A DNA stretch of 64,000 nt from Desulfamplus sp. (GCA_015232555.1 JADFZJ010000002.1:1-64000); one strand, 5' to 3'; shown: positions 11,175-21,246, numbered from the stretch's first letter. Notes: a model not told the origin generated them from the sequence alone. Translations and numbers: made by a program.

Positions 11175-11561
11175 ATGAGCGAAAAGAAGAGAATACTTGT
11201 TGTTGACGATGAACCTGATTTTGCCTCAATTGTCCAGTCAAACCTAAAACGGGAGGGATTTGATGTTGAGGTGGCTTACGATGGGAATGAGGCTATTGAA
11301 AAGGTGAAAGCCAATCCCCCAGATGCTATTGTGCTTGATGTAATGATGCCTGAGAAAGATGGGTATGAGGTTTGTGCTGAATTGAAACACAGCGACAAAT
11401 ATAAAGACATCCCCATTATCATGCTGACTGCAGTTGCAGACCATGTAGGTTCAACACGCTATTCTCATGCTGATGGCATGAGCATGGAGGCTGATGATTA
11501 TCTGCCAAAACCAGCTTCTGCTGAAGAGATTACCAAAAGCGTAAAAAGGCTTGTCTCCTGA
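11175..11561 (+). CDS. Single-domain response regulator (receiver only)
   Basis: A 128-residue CheY-like receiver without an output domain. The acidic pocket is DDEPD (about residues 11-15), the phospho-acceptor is Asp55 in IVLDVMMPEKDGYE, Thr is in IIMLTAV, and the conserved Lys is in DDYLPKPAS. AGGGAGATATATT precedes the ATG. Stand-alone receivers act through protein partners or phosphorelays. The kinase upstream and the receiver-PAS-kinase downstream are the obvious candidates. Confidence 0.92.
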   Translation: MSEKKRILVVDDEPDFASIVQSNLKREGFDVEVAYDGNEAIEKVKANPPDAIVLDVMMPEKDGYEVCAELKHSDKYKDIPIIMLTAVADHVGSTRYSHADGMSMEADDYLPKPASAEEITKSVKRLVS

Positions 11562-11752
11562 TTTTAAGACACTGGCAGGGGCAGCACGATTCTTTTTTGT
11601 CCCTGTCTGATTCCAGTTCTTCTTTCATATTCAAACGCATTTTCTTCATATTACTGCCGTTATGCAACCACAAAAAATACTAAGTTTGTAAACAGATATA
11701 ATTAGTTTGGACCCTCAAAAATCAGTTTTAATCCAGTATAATCAACCTTAAC

Positions 11753-12580
11753 ATGGTGGTGACTATGAAAATATTCTGTACTTTAGGTGATGAACGGGCA
11801 TTTCGTACAAAATCCCCAGCCATGTTTTCAACTGTATTCAAGCGAATTGGAATCAGTGCGGCTTATGTTCCGTTCAAGGTATTCCCTGATCAGATCGGGG
11901 CTGCCATGCAGAGCCTTAAATCCCTGAATATTGACGGTGCCAATGTAACCATGCCATATAAATCATCTGTTATTCCCTACATGAATATTCTCTCTGAAGG
12001 TGCAAACATTATTGGTGCTGTCAACACAATCATCCGAAATGATCAGGAACTTAAGGGATACAACACCAATGCCATTGGTTTCATGGATACTTTAGAAGAG
12101 CGAGGATTTAATGTGACCAACAAACAGGCAGTTGTGTTTGGCTCAGGAGGAGGTGCAAGGGCTGTCGTCTTTATTTTAAACTGGTTAAGGGCAGCTTCCA
12201 TACAGATATCTGGCAGAAACGATAAGAGGGTTGACGATATTATCCGACGAATCGGCGGCAGTGCGACATCTCTTGAAATTATAGCAAAAGAGCCACCAAC
12301 AGCCAATATAATCATAAATACCACCCCGATTTCATCTCCTGATGACTCACCTGAATTCGCATGTTTTATTAAAAATCAAGATTTCAGAGAGTGCGAATTG
12401 ATAGTTGACCTCAATTATGGACGTAAAAAAAATATATGGCAGAGCAAGGCTGTTGAACTTGGTGTCCCTTTTATTGATGGTCTTGCTCCGCTTGCCCATT
12501 CAGCACGCCGTACACTTCTTCTCTGGACAAAAATTGACGTGGAACCTGCTGAATTTCTCAAAGCCATTGATGCTGTTTAA
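11753..12580 (+). CDS. Shikimate dehydrogenase family protein with atypical active site
   Basis: A 275-residue AroE-fold protein. The substrate-domain Lys motif NVTMPYK, GAVNTI and the nucleotide-binding GSGGGARAVVF are present. However, the catalytic Asp of the usual 'NTDG' motif is Asn here (GYNTNAIGF). The shikimate-binding Gln of 'MLVxQAA' is replaced (PLAHSARRT), and the N-terminal S-x-S is TKS. It may be a slow or substrate-shifted enzyme rather than a standard AroE converting 3-dehydroshikimate to shikimate. The start could be the ATG at 11753 or at 11765 (GGTGGTG ahead of the latter). It lies between signalling genes, not aromatic genes. Confidence 0.7.
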   Translation: MVVTMKIFCTLGDERAFRTKSPAMFSTVFKRIGISAAYVPFKVFPDQIGAAMQSLKSLNIDGANVTMPYKSSVIPYMNILSEGANIIGAVNTIIRNDQELKGYNTNAIGFMDTLEERGFNVTNKQAVVFGSGGGARAVVFILNWLRAASIQISGRNDKRVDDIIRRIGGSATSLEIIAKEPPTANIIINTTPISSPDDSPEFACFIKNQDFRECELIVDLNYGRKKNIWQSKAVELGVPFIDGLAPLAHSARRTLLLWTKIDVEPAEFLKAIDAV

Positions 12581-12614
12581 AAACCTTGAAACCATTTAAA
12601 GGAGATATTTAGAG

Positions 12615-14132
12615 ATGGAGAATATTGACCCAAAAAAAATTCTGGTGATTGATGATGAACCAAGTCTCAGAGAGGGTGCCAGAAGGATTCTTTCTAAAAT
12701 GAATTTTGAGGTGTTTTTAGCATCAAAAGGAGAGGATGGGCTTGAGGTGATTGATAAAGAACCCATTGCCATTGTTCTGCTTGACATGAAGATGCCTGGC
12801 ATGGACGGCATGGAGGTATTAAAGTGTATAATGGCTCTTGAAAGGGGGATTATTGTCATTGTCATTACAGGCTATGCAACTGTAGAAACAGCTATTGAGG
12901 CTATGCAGCGTGGAGCCTACAACTTTATCCCCAAACCGTATCAGCCTGATCAGCTCAGAATCGCTGTAAGCAGAGCAAGAGAAAAACTTGAATTTGCCAT
13001 TGAAACAAAAAGGCTTCAAGAGGAGAGAAAACGGACTCTTGAAGATCTTCATACTGAGAAGAGCCGAACCCTTACTATCATAGAATCGTTGCCAAACGGG
13101 GTTATGGTAACAAATTCAGAGGGGCGGGTGGTTTTAATAAATCCTGCATGTTATCGTTATCTTGATATTGATCAGAAAAAAGAGCCGGGAGATATCAAAC
13201 TCGAATATATATTTAAAAGTCAGGAGCTTTGCGATCTTATCCTTGATATTTCAAAGGGTAGATATATTGATTATACAGATATTCCTGCACATGAAATTGA
13301 GGTTAATAACAAAAAGTTTTTTATGGTTAGATGCAGACCAGTAATGGGAGAGAGAAGAGAATGCCTTGGTGCTGTGGTAAATATTGTGGATATATCAACC
13401 ATGAAGGCAATTGATCAAGTCAAATCTGAGTTTGTAGCCAAGGTTACCCATGAACTGCGTTCTCCGCTTTCAACAATTCATGAACAGCTCAACATGGTTA
13501 TGATGTCAAACATGGGAGAAAACAGAGGCGAAGGGAGCGAGGATCAATATATTCTATCCCGTGCAAAAGAGAAGACAAAGGCACTTATTGCAACTATTGG
13601 AGACCTTCTTGATCTCTCTCGAATCGAAGCCGGCATGGCTGCTAAAGACCCAAAACCTATACAGATTGACGAAATTTTAAAGAATGTAGGTGATTTTTTA
13701 AATGCGCGTGCTGTTGCAAAAAATCAGACTCTTACTGTAACCACACCTGAAAATCCGCTGCCTCCGATTACAGCAGATCCAATGGCGGTAGAGAGTGTAT
13801 TTGGAAATCTAATATCCAATGCTATAAACTACACTCAAGAGGGCGGGCAGATTGATGTTACATGCGATCTTGCAGGAAATAATATCCGCGTGAAGGTAAA
13901 AGATAACGGTTTTGGCATTGATGCTAAATATATGGACAAAATTTTTGAAAGATTCTACAGAGTTAAAAACGACAAAACCCGATTTATAAACGGCACCGGA
14001 TTGGGATTGCCGATTGTTAAGGGTATTGTCGATTCCATGAATGGATATATTAATGTTGAGAGCGAAGTAAATAGAGGCACCTCTTTTACGGTTCTAATAC
14101 CTATTAAAAAAACATCTATAGGCATAATGTAA
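12615..14132 (+). CDS. Receiver-PAS-histidine kinase
   Basis: A 505-residue soluble signalling protein. It has a receiver domain (about 7-120, phospho-acceptor Asp57 in LLDMKMPGMDG, Lys in PKPYQP), a short coiled coil (130-160), and a PAS domain (about 160-265, SLPNGVMVTNSEGRVVLIN). The HisKA domain carries His279 (VTHELRSPLS). The HATPase has N (NLISNAINYT), G1 (VKDNGFGI) and G2 (NGTGLGLPIV) boxes. GGAGATATTTAGAG precedes the start. With an N-terminal receiver it can take phosphate from, or be gated by, another kinase. The last gene of the plus-strand run, it ends at a strong bidirectional terminator. Confidence 0.92.
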   Translation: MENIDPKKILVIDDEPSLREGARRILSKMNFEVFLASKGEDGLEVIDKEPIAIVLLDMKMPGMDGMEVLKCIMALERGIIVIVITGYATVETAIEAMQRGAYNFIPKPYQPDQLRIAVSRAREKLEFAIETKRLQEERKRTLEDLHTEKSRTLTIIESLPNGVMVTNSEGRVVLINPACYRYLDIDQKKEPGDIKLEYIFKSQELCDLILDISKGRYIDYTDIPAHEIEVNNKKFFMVRCRPVMGERRECLGAVVNIVDISTMKAIDQVKSEFVAKVTHELRSPLSTIHEQLNMVMMSNMGENRGEGSEDQYILSRAKEKTKALIATIGDLLDLSRIEAGMAAKDPKPIQIDEILKNVGDFLNARAVAKNQTLTVTTPENPLPPITADPMAVESVFGNLISNAINYTQEGGQIDVTCDLAGNNIRVKVKDNGFGIDAKYMDKIFERFYRVKNDKTRFINGTGLGLPIVKGIVDSMNGYINVESEVNRGTSFTVLIPIKKTSIGIM

Positions 14133-14187
14133 AACTTTATCTAATATGTAAACAACTGCATTAAATATGTAAACTGCTGCATTAAAA

Positions 14188-14231
14188 ACGATACCCATCT
14201 TATTCTTAGTGATGAATAAGATGGGTATCGT
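14188..14231. terminator. Bidirectional intrinsic terminator between convergent genes
   Basis: A perfect 18-bp inverted repeat, left arm ACGATACCCATCTTATTC, with an 8-nt loop. U-runs lie on both sides (TATTTTAG on plus; TTTTTAATG on minus). It separates the plus-strand kinase gene from the minus-strand metF gene. Confidence 0.88.
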
Positions 14232-14255
14232 CTATTTTAGATCGTATATTTTAAA

Positions 14256-15224
14256 TCACACCTTTGGTCTTGGATAAAGCCCACTTCTCTCTACAATCTC
14301 AGGAACTTTTTCTTCCCACTCAATCGCCATGATATGAAAACCTGAAACCCCTTCAACTTCTTTCAGCCGCTGGATCGACTCAACACAGATGTCAATTCCC
14401 TCCTGAGCCTGTTTCTCTTTTGGCACTCCTGCAATACGCTTAATAACCTCATCAGGCACATCCATTCCGGGAACACGGTTCTTCATATACTTTGCCATAC
14501 CAGCAGATTTCATCGGAGTCATGCCAGCCATGATAAATACCTTTTCGTGCAGGCCTCTTTCCCTGACTCTTCTCATCCACTCCTCAAATTTATCAAGGTT
14601 GTAGATGCACTGAGTCTGAATAAATTCAGCACCGCATGCAACCTTTTTGGCAAGACGGGGGACACGAATTTCAAATGGATCAGCAAAAGGGTTGGCAGCA
14701 GCACCGACAAAAATCTTTGGTGGGCGTTTGATGTCATCGCCTCCTAAAAATTTACCCTCATCTCTCATTCTTCTGACTGTCTGAATAAGCTGCATGGAGT
14801 CCAAATCATGGACATTCTGCCCCTGCTTGCAATCTCCGAAACTTTGATGATCTCCACTCAGACAGAGCATGGTGTTTATATTAAAAGATGCAGCACCAAG
14901 TAGATCGCTCTGGAGTGCTATTCTGTTTCTGTCCCTTGTAACCATCTGAAGAACTGGCTCAAGTCCCATCTGTTTTACGTGGATACAGGCAGCAAGAGAG
15001 CACATTCTTGTTACAGCAGTCTGATTATCTGTAGTATTTATTGCATCCACATGATCCTTGATCAATGCCGCTTTTTCAGTTACAGCTTTAGGATCACTGC
15101 CTCTTGGTGGACCGCACTCAGATGTTACGGCAAGATGCCCCATCTTTAAAATCTTTTCTAATTTACTTGATGTTCTAAGTTCGCCAGATGCTTCTAACTC
15201 TTCTAATGTTCTTATGCTCCTCAT
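14256..15224 (-). CDS. metF: Methylenetetrahydrofolate reductase, MetF family (MetFV type)
   Basis: A 322-residue MetF TIM-barrel flavoprotein interconverting methylene- and methyl-THF in the methyl branch of the Wood-Ljungdahl pathway. Family features include TSECGPPRGSDP near the N-terminus, VLQMVTRDRNR, CLSGDHQSFGD and FIQTQCIYN. The ORF track starts 19 residues earlier, but the ATG at 15224 overlaps the metV stop as ATGA and has GGAGG 10 nt upstream, so this start is preferred. The fused-reading neighbourhood metV-mvhD-hdrA suggests a MetFV-HdrA-MvhD complex like that described in acetogens. It ends before a bidirectional terminator. Confidence 0.9.
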   Translation of the reverse strand: MRSIRTLEELEASGELRTSSKLEKILKMGHLAVTSECGPPRGSDPKAVTEKAALIKDHVDAINTTDNQTAVTRMCSLAACIHVKQMGLEPVLQMVTRDRNRIALQSDLLGAASFNINTMLCLSGDHQSFGDCKQGQNVHDLDSMQLIQTVRRMRDEGKFLGGDDIKRPPKIFVGAAANPFADPFEIRVPRLAKKVACGAEFIQTQCIYNLDKFEEWMRRVRERGLHEKVFIMAGMTPMKSAGMAKYMKNRVPGMDVPDEVIKRIAGVPKEKQAQEGIDICVESIQRLKEVEGVSGFHIMAIEWEEKVPEIVERSGLYPRPKV

Positions 15225-15889
15225 ACTTGCACGTCCTCCCTTACAACCTTTCTTGGTCCGCCTGCTCTCTCTGTTGACCAATCCTTAATTGGGGCAACAA
15301 TTTCATAATCATCAAGTCTTCCAAGGTCTCTTAACCTGTCAACAATAAGCTGCCATGCACAATCAAGCTCTTTATTTATTTCGCACTTACCTTTGCTTGA
15401 ACCGCCGCAAGGTCCGTTCATAACACGCTTTGCACATCTTGAGATTGGGCAAATTCCACCAGTTCTTGCAAGAATACAAGAACCGCACGCCTGACAACGC
15501 TCTGTCCACATACCTCTCTGTTCATTTGCTCCAAGAAAGCAGGTGTTTACTCCGGGAATAAGTGGAGTGGAGTGGTATTTTTCTGCTGTAAACTGAACCC
15601 CGACTCCACAGGCAAGCGAGAGAATAGCATCATAATTGTCAACTATACCACGAATTTCTTCTAAATACTCGTGGTCGCACTGACGCTCTAAAGTTTTTTC
15701 GTCAATTTTCTTTTCATTGCCCTCTTTGATAAAGTGCATTCTTAAGGCAGATGCAAGAACTTCAACCTCTTTTTTTCCGCCTGCTTCGCATACTGTAACA
15801 CACTCATTACAACCAAGTATGAGAAGTCTCTTGTAATCTTTCACCTCTTGTATAATCTCTTCAATGGGCTTTTTACTTGCTATTATCAT
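15221..15889 (-). CDS. metV: Methylenetetrahydrofolate reductase zinc/Fe-S subunit MetV
   Basis: A 222-residue MetV-type protein (methylenetetrahydrofolate reductase C-terminal domain family). It is cysteine-rich: LLILGCNECVTVC near residue 27, CGVGVQ, then a cluster CQACGSCILARTGGICPISRC. NGPCGGSSKGKCE, the family signature, follows. MetV partners MetF and carries cofactors that link it to an electron-transfer module. The stop overlaps the metF start (ATGA), so the two are translationally coupled. The mvhD gene ends 97 bp upstream on the same strand. Shine-Dalgarno is weak. Confidence 0.9.
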   Translation of the reverse strand: MIIASKKPIEEIIQEVKDYKRLLILGCNECVTVCEAGGKKEVEVLASALRMHFIKEGNEKKIDEKTLERQCDHEYLEEIRGIVDNYDAILSLACGVGVQFTAEKYHSTPLIPGVNTCFLGANEQRGMWTERCQACGSCILARTGGICPISRCAKRVMNGPCGGSSKGKCEINKELDCAWQLIVDRLRDLGRLDDYEIVAPIKDWSTERAGGPRKVVREDVQV

Positions 15890-15986
15890 CTATAAAACCT
15901 CATATTATTTTCTATATGTTGTAAGAGCGGGTTCACATTTTCGACATTTGGATATAACCCGCATCTATTATAAGTATATTTACAAA

Positions 15987-16505
15987 TCAAGCTGCCTTCT
16001 TTTTCGCCTGAAGTGCCACTTTAACAGGATTTGGTCCAAGCTCTTTTATCTTTTTGTCCATCTCAATTGAGTATTGAGCAAAAAGGGGTCCCTCTCCAGA
16101 GGAGAGATTAAACATTTTAACTCTTTCTCCACCAACCCCGATTTTATCAAGAATTTTTGCTGCCTGCTCCACACGTTTTCTTGCACGAAAATTACCACTC
16201 TTGAAATGACAATCACCCTCCATGCAGCCAACCACATAAACACCATCTGCCCCTTTTTCAAATGCCCGCAAAATATGAATCACATCGATCTTGCCAGTGC
16301 ATGGAAGACGAACGATTCTGAAATTTGCAGGACATTTTAATCTCATGGAACCTGCCAGGTCCGCAGCAGAGTATCCTCAGTAGTTACAGCAAAAAGCAAG
16401 AATCAACGGCTCAAAATCTGCCGCATCACTCTCTAATTTACTCTCAATTGGTGCAACTGGTTTACAACAAGCGGATTCAGCCACGGTCTCTACATCATTT
16501 GTCAT
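15987..16505 (-). CDS. mvhD: MvhD-family iron-sulfur subunit, selenoprotein (in-frame UGA read as Sec43)
   Basis: The ORF track shows only the C-terminal 119 residues from an internal Met. Reading upstream through the UGA at 16377-16379 gives a 172-residue protein starting at the ATG at 16505. It has GGAGGGGG ahead and lies 1 nt after the hdrA stop. The sequence around the UGA is FCCNY-U-GYSAADLAG. This is the N-terminal cluster motif of MvhD/FlpD, where Cys normally occupies the U position (CCNWC-type). The downstream C-terminal motifs (LPCTGKID, VVGCMEGDCHF) are normal. MvhD passes electrons between HdrA and a partner enzyme. Sec forms of the delta subunit (VhuD) are known in methanogens. 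A hairpin follows the UGA (separate feature). Confidence 0.88.
16347..16362 (-). other. SECIS-like hairpin in mvhD
   Basis: Starting 15 nt after the UGA, GGACCUGGCAGGUUCC can fold into a 6-bp stem with a bulged U and a GGC apical loop. An alternative stem 8 nt after the UGA (CUGCU / GGCAG) is also possible. Bacterial SECIS elements have an apical loop roughly 16-37 nt after the UGA; here the loop is at 21-23 nt. Confidence 0.5.
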
Positions 16506-16506
16506 A

Positions 16507-19500
16507 TTAAATTACCCCCTCCAGCAAGGCTTCCACCTTACTTAGCAATTGATTATCCTCATACCAGTTAAGTTTAATGGTTTTAGCAGGACACTCTGAC
16601 GCACACACTCCGCATCCATGACAGAGAGCGGGGTCAATATAACTTACACCCTCTTCATTTATTATTGGCACATTGTATGGACATGAACGGACGCAGATAA
16701 GGCATGACGCACAGTTCTCCTGATTAACCTCAGCAGTAACAGCAGACAGGGTAAGATGATCCTGAGACAGAAATGTCGTTGCCCTTGATGCAGCAGCCAT
16801 AGCCTGAACTATAGTCTCTGTTATGAGTTTTGGACTGTGGGCAGTTCCGCAGATGAAAATACCCTCTGTGGCAGCTTCAACAGGTTTTAGTTTGACATGA
16901 GCCTCAATAAAGAAACCTTCACGATTGCGTCCAGTCTTGAGAATGGTTGAAAGCTCCTCAGTGTCAGCAGCCTGAACTCCAGCACTTAAGGTTACAAGAT
17001 CAGCGTCAACAGATACCTTTCTGCCAAGAACATGGTCAGTAAATGTTACAGTAAGAGTATCGCTTCCATCACTATTTTTCTCAACAACAGGTGGATTATC
17101 AGGAGTAAATCTGAAAAAGAGAACGCCTTTTTTTCTTGCCTCAGTGTAATACTCCTCAAGCATTGCATACATTCTCATATCTCTGTAGAGAATAAACACA
17201 TCAGCATCAGGGTTTAACTCTTTAATGTGCAGAGCATTTTTTACAGCATTCTGGCAGCAGACCCTTGAGCAGTTTTGATTTTTATCATTTCTTGAGCCGA
17301 CGCACTGAATCATAACCACCTGATTTAAATCATCTGCTCCATCCTCTTCCAATCGACGACCAAGCTCAAGCTGCGTTACAACCCTGTTGCTCTTTTTGTA
17401 GAAATACTCATTCTCTTCTGGCTGATATTCAGTTGCACCAGTTGCAATAATCAAAACACCATGTTCAACCTTACGCTCATACATACCAGGTCCAACCAGG
17501 ATTTCTGTGGTGAAATTGCCTTTGTATCCTGTAAAATCAACAATCAAGGACTGTTTTAGCACCTGAATTTTTTCATGTGATTCAACTTCCGCTGCAAGTT
17601 TTTTCACATATTCACGGATATTTGCACCTTCAATGGTTTTGTAAAGTTTGTTAGCAAGACCGCCAAGTTGAGCCTCTTTTTCAACCAGCACAACATCAAA
17701 CCCCTGATCAGCAAGACCCTTTGCAGCAGTCATTCCTGCAATACCACCACCAATGACTAATGCTCTTACAACTACGGTAATTTGCTTTTCATGCAGAGGT
17801 AGAAGGGTTGCTGCCCTTGCGACTGCCATTCTCACCAAATCTTTTGCCTTGTTCGTTGCTTTTACTGGTTCATGGTAGTGCATCCATGAGTTTTGGTTAC
17901 GAATATTTGCCATTTCAAAGAGATATTTGTTAAGCCCGCTCTTTTCCAAAGTATCCATGAAAATTCCCTCATGGGTCTTTGGTGTGCATGAGGCAACCAC
18001 GATACGATTGAGTTTCTGTTCTTTAATGATTGCTTTCATGTTGTCTTGAGCATCTTGAGAGCAGGTAAAAAGATTTTCTCCCACGTATGCCACACCCGGA
18101 AGCGTTGCAGCGTAATCAGAGACAGCAGGCACATCAACAATACCAGCAATGTTTATTCCGCATTTGCACACAAATACACCGATTCGCGGCTCTTCTCCTG
18201 TAACGTCTCTCTCTTCAACAACTTCAACGCTTTTTGTACAACTGTTGCGAGCTTGAATTAACTGAATACCAGCAGCACAAGCAGCACCACTTGCCTCTGT
18301 AACTGATGACGGAATATCTTTTGGACCTTGGAAAACTCCAGATACAAATACACCGGGTCTTGTAGTTGCAAGTGGATTAAAGGTTGAGGTTTTTGCAAAT
18401 CCGTATTTGTCCAGCTCAACACCAATACTTCTTGCTAAGGCACGGTTCTCTTCTGGAACAACGAGACCTACAGAGAGAATAACCATATCAAACTCTTCTC
18501 TTTGAATATTGCCAGCTTCATCAACATAATTCAGTATAAGATTTCCAGTCTCCCTCACCTCATCAACAGAGTGAACTCTTGATTTGACAAATCTGACCTT
18601 TTGCTCATCTCTTGCCCTGATATAGTATTTTTCATAATCTTTGCCAAAGGTTCGCATATCCATATTAAAGATTGCACAATCAAGCTCATGGTGTGAATGC
18701 TCTTTTGCAATCATTGCATCTTTTACAGCATACATGCAGCAGACCGATGAGCAGTAGCCATTACCGCATTTATTGTTATCGCGTGAACCTATACATTGCA
18801 GCCATGCGATCTTTCCAGGCTCTTTTTCATCAGAAGGACGAACAAGATGTCCCATTGTAGGACCGCCAGCACTTAAAATACGCTCAAATTCAAGGCTTGT
18901 CATAACATTGGGTGAGCGTTTATACATATAAATATCGCTCAATTTTGACGGATCAAAAGGACGGCTTCCAGATGTCATAATAACAGAGCCAACAGAGAGG
19001 TCTTTGTAAACTACCTGCTGACAGTGATCAATTGCACCAGCAAGACACGCCTCAACGCACTGATAGCACTCTGAGCAGATACCGCAGGCAAGACACCTTG
19101 TTGCCTCCTGAACAATCGCCTCTTCTGGCAGACCACAGGTAACTTCGCAGAAATTGCCTTCACGCTCGGCAACGGCTATTTTTGCCGGATTAATTCTTGG
19201 GCGTGGTTTTTGTTTCAAAACCTCTGTAATATCTGGTTTTTCATAATCAAGCTCTTTTTTATGTGCTTGAAATAATTTATCAATCACCTCTTGTGATTTT
19301 AAATCTTCTCCTTGTATGAATCTGTGCATACTGTCTGCTACCTGTTTACCAGATGCAACAGCATCAACAACTGATCTTGGTCCATAAAAGACATCTCCAC
19401 CAGCAAAGACCCAAGGAATTGGAGTTTGAAGAGTTACAGGGTCAGCAGAAAGACCGCCTCTTGGAGTAACAGCAATCTCTTGAGATTTTGCAAACTCAAG

Positions 19501-21057
19501 TTCAGCACTCTGACCAATCGCAACAATAACGTAATCAGCATCAATGGTTATAAGGTCTGTTTCGTCATACTGAGGATTGAATCTGCCTTGCTCATCAAAA
19601 ACAGCCGTGCATTTTTTAAATTCCACACCACCTACAAAACCGTTAGTGTTTGAACCATCTTTTTCAATAAACCTTACAGGTCCGCGGCTATTGACGATTT
19701 TAACCTTCTCTTCAAGAGCCTCTTCAACCTCATAATCCCAAGCAGGCATTTTGACCCGCTCTTCAAGGCAGACCATTGTAACATCTTTTGAGCCAAGTCT
19801 TCTTGCAGTTAAAGCAACGTCAACCGCAACATTTCCACCACCAATTACAATAACTTTACCAAGAAGAGGCTCGCAGCTTGTTGTAAGTGGCTCACCATTC
19901 TCATTTCTTGCCTCGCAATTATGTAAGGCAGCTTCTCTTAAGAAGTTTACACCTTTTAAAACTCCTTGCAGATTCTCTCCCTGAACACCAAGTCCACGAC
20001 TTCCATGAAGTCCAGTTGCAAGAAATAGAGAACTGTAACCATCATTTTTAAGAGATTCAAGAGTTATATCCTTGCCAAACTCCACATTGGTTTTAATCTC
20101 AACTCCCATACTCTCAATGACTCTAATTTCTCGCTGTAACTCTCTGTCTGGCAGACGATACTCAGGAATACCAACTGCCATCATACCACCTTTTACAGGC
20201 AATTTTTCAAAGACAGTTACTCTATAGCCTTTTTTTGCCATGTAGTAGGCAGCAGTTAAACCAGCCGGACCAGAACCAACAATTGCAACCTTTTCATCTC
20301 TTGTTTCTGGAACTTCGGGTATATAAGGCGATTCTGAGGCAAAATCAGTATCTGCTAAAAATCTGTGAAGATATTGGATTGCAAGAGGCTCTTCAACATC
20401 TCCTCTTGTGCAGATTCCTTCGCATGGATGATGACAGACCCTTCCGCAAGCTCCGGGAAATGGATGCTCATCTTTAAAAAGTTTTAGAGCTTCTTTATAT
20501 TTTCCTTGATTTATCAAGGCGACAAAACCTTGAATACTTACGTGGGCTGGACATGTTGCCTTACATGGAGCAGTTGATCGTTTAGAAATACCGTAAGCTC
20601 CGGGAATTGCCTGCTCATACTGTTTAAAAGCAGCCTTTCGCATAGCAAGTCCCTGATTGTGTTCACTTGGGAAACTTATAGGACAAACTTTGGCACATTC
20701 GCCGCAGCTTGTACATTTTGATATATCAATAAAACGAGGTTTTTGCTTTATACGGGCAGTGAAATTGCCCTGTTCACCATCAAGGGCAATAAGTTCTGTA
20801 TTTGTTAGTAATTCAATATTGAGATGCCGGCCGACCTCGACCAGTTTGGGAGAGATGACTCACATGGTGCAGTCATTTGTGGGGAATGTCTTGTCAAGCT
20901 GTGCCATCATCCCCCCGATGGCATAGGATTTTTCTACGAGATATACATAATAACCTGAATTTGCAAGATCAATGGCAGACTGCATTCCGGCGATACCACC
21001 GCCAAGAACCATGACCGACCCAGCAAGATTATCATTTACAGTTGCATTTTCAGCCAT
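16507..21057 (-). CDS. hdrA: Large fused HdrA / GltD-like / HdrA flavo-iron-sulfur protein, selenoprotein (Sec66)
   Basis: The track splits this gene at a UGA (20860-20862) into 65- and 1378-residue ORFs; read through, it is one 1516-residue protein. Residues 1-138 form an HdrA N-terminus: FAD motif GGGIAGM (19-25), then TNDCTM-U66[12 protein letters not shown] where HdrA homologues have Cys, and an Fe-S motif C115xxCxxCxxxC125P. Residues ~139-580 resemble GltD/NfnB: a Cys-rich N-domain, GSGPAG (261-266) and GGGNVA (406-411), suggesting NAD(P)H binding. More Cys clusters follow at ~655-671 and ~769-774. A second HdrA module begins with GGGIAG at ~1103. The C-terminus is an 8-Cys ferredoxin domain. 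GGAG precedes the ATG. It likely bifurcates or confurcates electrons with MvhD and MetFV. Confidence 0.9.
20827..20844 (-). other. SECIS element in hdrA
   Basis: Fifteen nt after the UGA, CUGGUC pairs with GGCCGG (six pairs, two of them G-U) around the loop GAGGUC. The loop begins 21 nt after the UGA. It shares AGGUC with the apical loop of the E. coli fdhF SECIS (AGGUCU) recognised by SelB. Position, stem and loop all fit a bacterial SECIS. Confidence 0.7.
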
Positions 21058-21109
21058 TTAATTCTCCTTACCATATCGTTATCCTATCTATTGAACAATT
21101 TTTATATGA

Positions 21110-21146
21110 AATTATAGGAGGCAGGTGCCTCCACAATATAATTTTA
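21110..21146. other. Hairpin between the metF paralogue and hdrA
   Basis: GGAGGC-AGGT-GCCTCC forms a perfect 6-bp stem. Flanking A/T arms (AATTATA ... TATAATT) extend it with a small internal loop. It lies in the 189-bp spacer between two same-strand genes, with an A/U-rich 3' flank on the minus strand. It may be a weak terminator or an mRNA processing/stability element that sets the metF2:hdrA ratio. Confidence 0.4.
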
Positions 21147-21246
21147 GAGGTTAGATAGAATGTTTAAGATTTGATAACTTTTAAAAAGTTGTGAAACCTA
21201 TACATAAAAAGTTAGTAAAATTTATATTTTAACTTTTAACATCAAA

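Noticed and set aside
11573-11610. Hairpin GGCAGGG / CCCTGTC after the receiver gene
   Set aside because: The stem is weak (one G-U, long loop) and not followed by a U-run, so it is not called as a terminator.
14143-14186. Two tandem ~21-bp copies (AATATGTAAAC..TGCATTAAA)
   Set aside because: Short, imperfect and next to a terminator; no evidence for function and too few copies for a repeat array.
20643-21057. Reading hdrA as a pseudogene or two genes split by a stop
   Set aside because: The protein is continuous across the single UGA, at a conserved Cys position, with a SECIS-like hairpin right after it and a second UGA of the same kind in mvhD next door.
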